DNA of 64,000 nt from Planctomycetota bacterium (GTDB lineage: Bacteria; Planctomycetota; B15-G4; SIAN01), in NCBI GenBank assembly GCA_028289345.1, contig JANQQL010000001.1, forward strand, positions 186,001-250,000, given 5' to 3'. Shown here piece by piece: positions 27,707-35,147 of this stretch (its first letter is position 1; each line of letters begins with the position of its first letter). The notes beneath the pieces are model-generated. The model ran no database searches and was not told where the DNA came from. It saw only the letters and a program-made list of their open reading frames with translations. The translations under genes and the position numbers were made by a program.

Positions 27707-29641
27707 ATGCGACCACCACGGGTGTTCTTGGGGGTTGGGCTGCTCACCGCGGCCTATTTCCCGTGCTCTTATTGGTTCGATCGCAGTCCCGAACGGAGAC
27801 CTCTGGAAGAACCCTATTCGTTTCTCCAAACGTTGGAGCGCGACGGGGTCCTTCGAAGCGACTGGTTCGGACAAGAGATCGCCGTTCGAAAAGCCAAGAG
27901 CAGGTCCTATGACTTCGACACCGCCGCGCGCACCGCGTCCCAGTTGCACGCGTCGCCGGGAGTCGCACACGGATGGACCCGCCAGGATCTGGCCGAAACA
28001 AACGGCGCGGTCGCCTTCTCCCTGACCGACCCCCAGGAGCGCACCACCCTCCAGTGCGAGAGTGAGTTCCCGGCCTCCCCATTCCCGGCATTGGTCTGGA
28101 GTGCTCGATTGAAGCTGATCGGCTCGGACAAAGACTCGGGCGAGCTCACCATCCACCTGGCACCGGGGACCGGGGAGCCCGATCCTCGATTCCGAGTGCG
28201 CACTTCCCCTTCCACCAGGCCGAAGGCCGCCGCCCCTGTGGTTTGGGCAAACCCGCCACTCGGCCAGTGGCTGGACGTGCAACTCGGAATCCCCGGAGCG
28301 TTCCTTCGGGACGCAACCACGCTCGTCGCCACGGTGGTCACCTCGGCCCAAACGATCGTGCTGGACCAATGCAGCATCCAGCCAGGCACCGAACTCGATG
28401 GCTTGCTTGCCGGCGGCCACCCCCGCGGCGTGAACGTCGTCGAGACCACGCGAGAGCTGAAGCGAATGGTCCGTCGCGGACCGGACGAGCGACTGTGTCT
28501 CGCCATGCCGAATGCGTCGACCTTGACCTACGAACTTCAGCTGCCTCCGGAACCCGGCGAGTTGTTGCTGGGCGTGTCGGCGGCGTGCCACCGCAATCAA
28601 CCCGGGCGCAGTGAGTTCGTCGTCGGAGTGAGCCGGGAAGGCGAGTTCGAAGAAACCGTCTTGCGCAGCCACGTCCGCGAACTGCATCGCACTCATTTCG
28701 TCGATCATCGAGTGGACTTGACGCGATTCGCCGGAGAACGGGTTCGGATCCAGTTTCGAGCCCGGTCCAGTGACGAGTTCTCGGGACCGACCCTGCTTCT
28801 TGCGAACCCGGTCTTCCGTCGTCGCCCACTCTCCGAGAGCCCTCGTCCCCCGACCATTCTGCTACTGAGCGTGTCCGGTTCCCCGACCGCGAGTGAACCG
28901 CCGAGCTTCGGTCGCATGGAGACGGACTCCGTGCGTTTCTCAGAAGTCCATGTGCCGTCTCGAGATCGCAACGCCGCGCTGTTGAGTCTGATGACAAGTT
29001 GCGCGGTTCCGACCGCGGGCCCCGGTCCGCGAGAACACACAAACCTTTCGCGCACTCGACCGCTCCTCGCCGAAGCACTCACCCAGCGTGGTTACCATTG
29101 CTTCGCGGCCACCGAAAGAAGCCGAGACGGCACCTTGCTCCGCGGCTTTCCAGAGCGCTGGAACGGGAACCTCGGCGATTCCGAAGATGCGGTGGTCAAC
29201 TGGTTGGATCGCTATGGCGAGAACCCTTGTTTCGTGTGGTGGCAGCTTCCCGAGCGCGAACCGGGGACCGCCATCAGCAACCTCCTCCAACGCCTGCAGG
29301 CGCGGGGACTGTTGGAGCCGTCGCTGGTCGTCCTCGTCCCGGAGGCTGACGCGGCCGGAGCGGAGATTGCCTTTCGCGACTCGTCGAGGCTGGCTCCCGA
29401 CCAAGTTCGGGACGAAACCGTCAGTCTGTGGGATGTCGCCCCCACCATCCTGTCCCTCGCTCAGCTCGCTCCCGAGCCGAGTTTCGGGGGGCGAGACGTC
29501 TTGGCAACTCCCGAACCTGCCGCCTGGAGTGTTCCTTCGACCTCGTTGCGCTACGTCGCCCGTACTCTCCCAAGGCTGCGAGAAGCCGTCGTCCCGCTGG
29601 ATTCCTCCAACCCCTACCCAGCTCCCGGAGACTCCCGTTGA
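27707..29641 (+). CDS. Exported protein with degenerate sulfatase-fold C-terminus
   Basis: 644 residues from the ATG at 27707; the track ORF runs 462 nt further upstream through larE. The N-terminus (MRPPRVFLGVGLLTAAYF) is a signal or anchor segment. Residues of about 30-370 are beta-rich, with jelly-roll-like strands such as RVRIQFRARSSDEFSGPTLLLANPVF. From about 380 the fold of the alkaline-phosphatase/sulfatase superfamily seems present: the opening strand TILLLSVSGSP, the closing VSLWDVAPTILSLAQLAPEPSFGGRDVL. The metal-binding Asp of the first strand is Ser/Gly, and the Asp-His pair is replaced by PEADAAGAE. It is therefore probably catalytically dead. It overlaps the next, intact family member by 4 nt. 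Confidence 0.8.
   Translation: MRPPRVFLGVGLLTAAYFPCSYWFDRSPERRPLEEPYSFLQTLERDGVLRSDWFGQEIAVRKAKSRSYDFDTAARTASQLHASPGVAHGWTRQDLAETNGAVAFSLTDPQERTTLQCESEFPASPFPALVWSARLKLIGSDKDSGELTIHLAPGTGEPDPRFRVRTSPSTRPKAAAPVVWANPPLGQWLDVQLGIPGAFLRDATTLVATVVTSAQTIVLDQCSIQPGTELDGLLAGGHPRGVNVVETTRELKRMVRRGPDERLCLAMPNASTLTYELQLPPEPGELLLGVSAACHRNQPGRSEFVVGVSREGEFEETVLRSHVRELHRTHFVDHRVDLTRFAGERVRIQFRARSSDEFSGPTLLLANPVFRRRPLSESPRPPTILLLSVSGSPTASEPPSFGRMETDSVRFSEVHVPSRDRNAALLSLMTSCAVPTAGPGPREHTNLSRTRPLLAEALTQRGYHCFAATERSRDGTLLRGFPERWNGNLGDSEDAVVNWLDRYGENPCFVWWQLPEREPGTAISNLLQRLQARGLLEPSLVVLVPEADAAGAEIAFRDSSRLAPDQVRDETVSLWDVAPTILSLAQLAPEPSFGGRDVLATPEPAAWSVPSTSLRYVARTLPRLREAVVPLDSSNPYPAPGDSR
29627..29630 (+). promoter_or_regulatory. 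Shine-Dalgarno supporting the TTG start of the membrane sulfatase-type gene
   Basis: GGAG with 7-nt spacing to the TTG at 29638, which overlaps the upstream TGA as TTGA. The next ATG (29680) would remove the positively charged N-terminus. Confidence 0.5.
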
Positions 29642-31764
29642 CCTTGCGCCGCGCCATTACCACCGGGGCCGTGCCGGGCATGTTGTTGTTCCTGATTTTG
29701 TTCGCCGTCGGCACCTACAGCCTTTCCCACGTCCAATCGAATCCTGACCCGGACACTCAACGAGTCATGGAACGATACGCCCACAAGATCTATCTGACGT
29801 TGGCAAGGATTGGATTGGTCCACCTGTGGACGGGGTTGCTGCTGGGCTCATTCTCCGGCCTCGTAGTTCGGTTCCTGTATCCGCAGTTGCAGCACCGAGT
29901 CGGGTTCTCGCTGTTGGCCCTGGGAGTGCTCGGATGGACGTTCTTCTACTTCACCGCACGGTTGTTGATTCGTCAGCCGACCTTCTATGACCAGTTCCTT
30001 TTTGCCCAAGGTGGAGCGGCGCGTCGCCTGCAAGTATTCCTCACCGACGAGGTCGGCCTTTTCGGACTGAATGCGATCGCCGGGATCCTTGGGTTCGCAG
30101 CGCTTCTCACCTCCCGGCACTTCCGAGAATTGGTCCCTCGACGCACTCCATGGACCCGTCGTCAGCTCGTCTTCGTCTTGCTGTTGGCGACGACGGCCCT
30201 TGGCATCAGTCTTCGCTGGGTTTGGTCCCCTCCCCGGCCGGAAAGACCGGACCGTCCAAACATCCTGGTGCTGTCGGCTGATTCCCTGCGACCGGACCAC
30301 ATGTCTTTCGAAGGCTACCACCGATTGACCACCCCAAACATCGATCGGCTGGCGGCCCGCTCGCGAGTGTTCCGGCAAGCCTACGTGCCCCTCGCCCGGA
30401 CTCTCCCCTCGTGGACCACGTTTCTCACGTCGACCCAATCCCACACCCACGGAATTCGTCACATGTTCCCCGAGAGCAGCCGGCGGCGCATTCCCTTGCC
30501 GACCCTGGCCGAGGAACTGGGAAAGCACGGTTACCGATCTGGGGTCGTGAGCGATTTTGCCGGCGAGATGTTCGACTTGATCGACTACGGGTTCGACCTG
30601 GTGGACACTCCACCGGCATCCCACCTCGACGTTTTGGTCGAGCGTCAAATGCTGCTCCACTACCCGCTGGTGTTCCCCTTCATCAATCACCGACTGGGGA
30701 AGCGTGCGCTCCCGGTCATCTCCTACTTGACCATCAACTCCGATGCAAAGAGTTTGGCACATCGCGCGCTGCGCCGAATGCGTGAGCTTTCCGACGGTGG
30801 TCCGTTCTTCCTCACCGTGTTCTTCTCCACATCCCACGCGCCCTACGCTTCTCCCGATCCGTTCTATCGGAAGTTCACCGACCCGGCGTATGACGGGATT
30901 CACCGCTACGCCTACGGGATTCGGGATCCGCGACAATTCCGAGAGGGAGACTTGGAAGTCACCCGGGAGGACAAGGAACAGATCGTTGCGTTGTACGACG
31001 GCGCGATTGCCGCTGTCGACGATGCCATCGGAGTGATCCTCGAAGAACTCGAGGAGTGGGAGTTCCTGGACTCCACTCTCGTCGTCGTCACCGCGGACCA
31101 TGGCGAAGACTTATTCGAGGGACCCAATCACCTCGATCACGGCAAGTGGTTTCGTGGCGGAGACCACGCCAATCACATTCCCTGGATTCTGTTCGATCCC
31201 ACGGGAGAGTTGGGGGTTGGACCGATCGAAGAGCCGGTGCAAAGCCTCGACTTCATGCCGACATTGCTGTCCCGATTGGGGTTCGAAGTGCCCTCCACCT
31301 GCCAAGGGGTGGATCTGGTCCCGGCCCTCCGTCAAGAGGAGCCGTTCCCCCATCGTCCCTTCTTCGCGGAGACGGGCGTGTGGCTGAAAGCTCCTAGCAC
31401 CTTTGAGGCGGAGCCCGACGCGCTGCTCTACCCTCATATCAACGACATGCTAGATGCCGACCCCTTCGACGATTCCCTTCTGCTCGCTCCCCCCTACGAC
31501 CGTCAAGTCGTCAAAGCCAAGCACCGCATGGTTCGCGATGGCAAATGGAAGCTGACCTACGAGCCCACCCGCAGCGGCGCCCGCTATCGACTGTTCGATG
31601 TGGAACGCGATCCCCTCAATCGCCAGGACGTTGCCGAACAGTTCCCCGAACAGGCCGCCCGGCTGCGTGCGGAACTGCGTCGCTGGATGGACCAGGATCG
31701 GTGTCGAGTTTTTGACGGGCACGATCACTTGAGTCATCAGTTCACCGACCTGGCGGACGGCTGA
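29638..31764 (+). CDS. Membrane-anchored sulfatase/phosphatase-superfamily hydrolase with Thr nucleophile
   Basis: 708 residues. Five transmembrane helices fill about 1-205 (GMLLFLILFAVGTYSL, LWTGLLLGSFSGLVVRFLY, LLALGVLGWTFFYFTA, FGLNAIAGILGFAALL, LVFVLLLATTALGISL). An extracytoplasmic alkaline-phosphatase-fold domain follows: metal strand ILVLSADSLRPDHM, then TLPSWTTFLTSTQSHTHG, where the nucleophile position is Thr rather than the Cys/Ser of formylglycine sulfatases, and VVVTADHGEDLFEG with the second metal Asp-His. Thr is the nucleophile in LtaS-type phosphoglycerol transferases and related enzymes, so this may act on phosphodiesters or polysaccharide-linked groups rather than sulfate esters. 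The TTG start at 29638 has GGAG upstream and overlaps the previous gene by 4 nt. The track start at 29428 is shadow. Confidence 0.85.
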   Translation: MTLRRAITTGAVPGMLLFLILFAVGTYSLSHVQSNPDPDTQRVMERYAHKIYLTLARIGLVHLWTGLLLGSFSGLVVRFLYPQLQHRVGFSLLALGVLGWTFFYFTARLLIRQPTFYDQFLFAQGGAARRLQVFLTDEVGLFGLNAIAGILGFAALLTSRHFRELVPRRTPWTRRQLVFVLLLATTALGISLRWVWSPPRPERPDRPNILVLSADSLRPDHMSFEGYHRLTTPNIDRLAARSRVFRQAYVPLARTLPSWTTFLTSTQSHTHGIRHMFPESSRRRIPLPTLAEELGKHGYRSGVVSDFAGEMFDLIDYGFDLVDTPPASHLDVLVERQMLLHYPLVFPFINHRLGKRALPVISYLTINSDAKSLAHRALRRMRELSDGGPFFLTVFFSTSHAPYASPDPFYRKFTDPAYDGIHRYAYGIRDPRQFREGDLEVTREDKEQIVALYDGAIAAVDDAIGVILEELEEWEFLDSTLVVVTADHGEDLFEGPNHLDHGKWFRGGDHANHIPWILFDPTGELGVGPIEEPVQSLDFMPTLLSRLGFEVPSTCQGVDLVPALRQEEPFPHRPFFAETGVWLKAPSTFEAEPDALLYPHINDMLDADPFDDSLLLAPPYDRQVVKAKHRMVRDGKWKLTYEPTRSGARYRLFDVERDPLNRQDVAEQFPEQAARLRAELRRWMDQDRCRVFDGHDHLSHQFTDLADG

Positions 31765-31784
31765 CCGACTCCGTCGACCCGGGC

Positions 31785-32717
31785 TCAGCCGTAGTACACG
31801 ACCTCCGCGGCATCTTTCGCAATGCAGGTTCCGGCTTCTTGGCGAAGGATCGCCGCTGCGTCTTGCAAAGCTCCAATGGCGGCAAAGCCTCCGGTGTCGT
31901 TGACGAACGAGCAAGCTCCCTCCACCTTTGGCGCCATCGAGCCCGCAGGAAACTCCCTCGCAGCGATGGCTTCCGGAGAAATGCGACGAATTGCCCGAGC
32001 GTCCGGTTGACCCCAGTGTTCCCAGACCGCGTCGACGTCGGTCAACATCAGGAACGCATCGGCGTTCAGCTCCTTGGCGAGGAGCGCGCTGGCGCGATCC
32101 TTGTCGATGACGGCCTCCACTCCGACCAGGCTGCCGTCATTTTGGAACGCCGTCGGAATCCCGCCGCCGCCGCTGCAGATGACCAGAACCTCTTGGTCGA
32201 CCAAGATCCGAATCACTCCGATCTCGAAAATGCGCTGGGGTCGAGGCGAAGGAACGACCCGCCGGTAGCACTCGCCTTCCTTCACCATGGTCCAGCCGCG
32301 CTCGCGCACCAGGCGACCGGCCTCTTCTTTCTCGAAGCCTGGGCCGATGGGCTTGGTGGGCTTTTGAAATGCCGGGTCGTTGGCGTCGACCTCGATCTGT
32401 GTCAGTAGCGTGGCGACTCGCTGCTCCTCGGGAAGCAAGTTGCCGAGCTCTTGCTCGATCAAGTAACCGATCATTCCGCCGCTTTCGGCACCCAGCACGT
32501 CCAAAGGGTAAGTCTCGACGTACGGATCCGCTGCGCTCTGCATCGCCAGCAACCCGACTTGAGGACCATTGCCATGGGAGATCACCAGGCGGTGGTCCTT
32601 GGCCAGCTCCGCCAGAGCACCCGCCGCGACTCGAATGTTCGCGCGCTGATTCCGTGCGTTGAGTTCTTCCCCTCGACGCAACAGCGCATTCCCCCCCAAG
32701 GCCACCACCACCAGCAA
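31785..32717 (-). CDS. arcC: Carbamate kinase
   Basis: 310 residues. Transfers phosphate between carbamoyl phosphate and ADP, usually making ATP at the end of the arginine deiminase or allantoin pathways. Family signatures are VVALGGNALLRRGE at the N-terminus, ISHGNGPQVGLLAMQ, GMIGYLIEQEL, VVPSPRPQRIFE, CSGGGGIP and VIDKDRASALLA. The start is TTG at 32717 with GAGGAG upstream. arcA and argF homologues are not in the window. Convergent with the sulfatase-type gene, 20 nt between stops. Confidence 0.95.
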   Translation of the reverse strand: MLVVVALGGNALLRRGEELNARNQRANIRVAAGALAELAKDHRLVISHGNGPQVGLLAMQSAADPYVETYPLDVLGAESGGMIGYLIEQELGNLLPEEQRVATLLTQIEVDANDPAFQKPTKPIGPGFEKEEAGRLVRERGWTMVKEGECYRRVVPSPRPQRIFEIGVIRILVDQEVLVICSGGGGIPTAFQNDGSLVGVEAVIDKDRASALLAKELNADAFLMLTDVDAVWEHWGQPDARAIRRISPEAIAAREFPAGSMAPKVEGACSFVNDTGGFAAIGALQDAAAILRQEAGTCIAKDAAEVVYYG

Positions 32718-32930
32718 CGTATCGCTCCTCTTGCTTGACCCCGGATTGCCCCGGGTCTTCCCCGCGCCTGGAGATGCGTTCGCGCAACGAATGGGGGCGC
32801 GAAGGGCACCACCTCCCCCGGGAAGGACAAAAAAACGAGTGATTCGCGTTGGGGCGAATCTCTCTGGCCGGTTCGAAATTCAGTCCCCGAACATTCTCTT
32901 GCTTGGCTCTTCTACCTCTCAGGATTCGTC

Positions 32931-34748
32931 ATGAAACTCTTCGTTGTCCCAATGGTTCTGATTTCTTGCCTGGCCGCGCATGCTGCCGCCCAGGTCGTCC
33001 ACCCCACCAGCTACGAAAACACGTTCCGTGCCGCGCGCGAGGGGGAAGTCCCCGATGATTGGGAGAGCCGGGTGGCTGCGATGCACTCCCGGCCCCAGAT
33101 CGCCCGAGACTCCGTTGCTCAGACCTGGGACGGACCCAATCGCCTGGTCATGTACGACGTTCTCGCCCAACAAGAAACCCTGGCCGACTTTCCGACCGAA
33201 TCGCCCGCGCAGCGCTGGATCCCGGGCACATCGGCGCCGCTGAGCAGCGACGAAATCCACGGACGCTCGTGGACCACGACTCCCACTCCGATCACCACAA
33301 CGGGCTTCCCGTGGAGCACCCACGTCCGCATCACCTACAGCAACAGCACCGGGAGTCACGTCGCCTCCGGGACGCTGATCGATCCGTATCATGTGATCAC
33401 GGCAGCAACCACGGTCCATGAGGGGGCCGGCGGCACCTGGTCGAGTGGCGTCACCGTCTACCCGGCCTGGGATGGTGAGGCAGACGACGCCTTCGGGTCT
33501 GCCGCCGCCTCGAACTTCGGAGCAATGACCGCCTGGATCAGCAGCAGCGCCTCCTCCGACAACATGGCCTGGATTCGCTTGAATCGCCCCATTGGGTTCC
33601 TCACTGGCTATCTGGGCTACGGCGTGCCGAACTCCGCGGATCTCACCACGAACTTCTACAACCTGGCGGCTTATCCCACCGACACTTGCTACACCGGTGC
33701 CCCGGACGCGATGTACTACTCCTTCGGGACCAATGACACCATCGGTTCTTCGACAGTCTCCGCGAGCGTGTCCTGGCCCTGCAACGGCACGGGAATGGAA
33801 GGCGGGGGGGCGTACAGCATCATTTCCAGCGAGCGCTTCGTTCACGGAGTTCTGGCCGAATATCAAGGTGGTGGAACCCCACAACTTCTCTTCACCACCT
33901 GGAACACCCAGAAGTTCGACTTCTACGTCAACAGTATGGAAACCCCGGTCTACTCGGCCGTGGTCATGGATTTGGTTCCGATGGGGTGCAAGGCGGACAC
34001 CGGCGGCGCCCCGACTCACGCAGGAAAACCTCTCGAGGGATTCGAGTACTTGCTCGCCAACGCTTCCGACGTGGATCCCCCGAATGCGACTTACGTGGTG
34101 GACGTGTACGTATCTTCGAACAACAACATCAGTGAGTTCGACACCCTGATTCAGACTCAGATCATTGATCTGGATTTCGGCCCGCGCGAGGCGATCACCG
34201 TCGTCTCCGAGGAAATGCCCGTGTTGCCCCTCGACCTGGCGGGTGGCGACTATTGGGTCGGAGTCCTGGTCCGCTCGGCCAACAGCGACACCAGCAACGA
34301 CGACACCGATGGGACGGATGCCAGTCCGATCGCCGTGACTCCTTGCGACGTGGAATTCGAAGTGTTCGGCGAAGGAACGCCGGGCCTCGGCAACGTGATT
34401 CCCGTTCTGTACGGCGTTGGCAATTCCTGCATCCTCGGAAACTACGAGATGCGTCTGGCCGGGGCTCGCGGCGGCAGCCGGGGAATCCTCTGGATGGGAT
34501 TCGGCGAGGTTCAATGGAACCTGTTCGGCGGAACCTTCTTGATCGACCTGACTCAGCCGTACTACCTGTTCAACTTTGCTTTGGGAGGACCCCAGGGAGT
34601 TCCGGGCGCCGGGTCATTCGACCTGCCGGGAGCTGCCGACCTGGTCAACTATCCGGGCGTGGACATCTACTTCCAATGGACCGTCAAGGACGACGACGGT
34701 CCGGATGGCTGGGCGTTGAGCAACGGCCTGAGGCTTCACGTGAACTAA
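32931..34748 (+). CDS. Secreted trypsin-fold protein lacking catalytic residues
   Basis: 605 residues with a signal peptide (MKLFVVPMVLISCLAAHAAAQ). Residues of about 115-340 resemble a chymotrypsin/V8-like serine protease: SGTLIDPYHVITAATTVHEG aligns with the usual GTLI...TAAHC, and the Ser region reads CNGTGMEGGGAYSI. The catalytic His is replaced by Thr and no Ser stands at the nucleophile position, so proteolysis is unlikely. Residues of about 345-470 form a CARDB-like immunoglobulin-type domain (TYVVDVYVSSNNNISEFDTLIQTQ). The last 130 residues or so are another beta-rich domain (ILGNYEMRLAGARGGS). It is followed by a strong terminator, so it is a single-gene unit. Confidence 0.82.
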   Translation: MKLFVVPMVLISCLAAHAAAQVVHPTSYENTFRAAREGEVPDDWESRVAAMHSRPQIARDSVAQTWDGPNRLVMYDVLAQQETLADFPTESPAQRWIPGTSAPLSSDEIHGRSWTTTPTPITTTGFPWSTHVRITYSNSTGSHVASGTLIDPYHVITAATTVHEGAGGTWSSGVTVYPAWDGEADDAFGSAAASNFGAMTAWISSSASSDNMAWIRLNRPIGFLTGYLGYGVPNSADLTTNFYNLAAYPTDTCYTGAPDAMYYSFGTNDTIGSSTVSASVSWPCNGTGMEGGGAYSIISSERFVHGVLAEYQGGGTPQLLFTTWNTQKFDFYVNSMETPVYSAVVMDLVPMGCKADTGGAPTHAGKPLEGFEYLLANASDVDPPNATYVVDVYVSSNNNISEFDTLIQTQIIDLDFGPREAITVVSEEMPVLPLDLAGGDYWVGVLVRSANSDTSNDDTDGTDASPIAVTPCDVEFEVFGEGTPGLGNVIPVLYGVGNSCILGNYEMRLAGARGGSRGILWMGFGEVQWNLFGGTFLIDLTQPYYLFNFALGGPQGVPGAGSFDLPGAADLVNYPGVDIYFQWTVKDDDGPDGWALSNGLRLHVN

Positions 34749-34775
34749 TCCGAGTTCGTTGGAAACCCCACTCGA

Positions 34776-34812
34776 ACGGTGCGGAGGCGGCCACGCCTCC
34801 GCACCGTTTTTT
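34776..34812 (+). terminator. Rho-independent terminator
   Basis: ACGGTGCGGAGGCG-GCCA-CGCCTCCGCACCGT, a perfect 14-bp stem with a 4-nt loop, followed by TTTTTCT (six T counting the last stem base). It lies 27 nt after the stop of the trypsin-fold gene on the same strand. Confidence 0.92.
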
Positions 34813-34938
34813 CTATCACCGTTTGAGGATCAGGGGGCGGTTTCGCGGAAGAGGACGCCCAACACGCCCCTGCTTCCACTCTCTCCGCCCCAAACCTCAT
34901 GGGATTCCCGAACCGAGTGCTGGCGAACGGAATAACCT

Positions 34939-35010
34939 AGCAAGCTGGTGAAAAGATCTCGGATGGCCGAACGGGAGTCTTCGCGTTCGCCGAGAAGTCG
35001 GACCGCAGGC
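34939..35010. repeat. Copy 1 of a 72-nt intergenic repeat with a conserved hairpin
   Basis: Matches the copy at 37633-37704: both are 72 nt and 32 of the first 40 positions are identical without a gap, including the 13-mer CTCGGATGGCCGA. An inverted repeat TCTCGG...CCGAGA spans it. On the minus strand it is followed by TCTTTTC. It lies between the terminator at 34776 and the start of the gene at 35148. No gene was seen in the rest of this 400-nt gap. Confidence 0.6.
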
Positions 35011-35147
35011 AAGGTGAAGTCACCGAATCTGCGGCGACGAGAACGTTGGCGCAATCACCCGACCGGGCGCCGAAGGTCTTCTTCACCAGACGGCTGCTCA
35101 ATGGTTGTCCAACTTTTTTCTCCGAACCGCCACTCGGGAGGCCCCCC

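Noticed and set aside
34830-35054. 74-codon minus-strand ORF over repeat copy 1
   Set aside because: It shares a short peptide with the frame over copy 2, but the pattern of changes is not clearly protein-like and the paired stem explains the conservation better.
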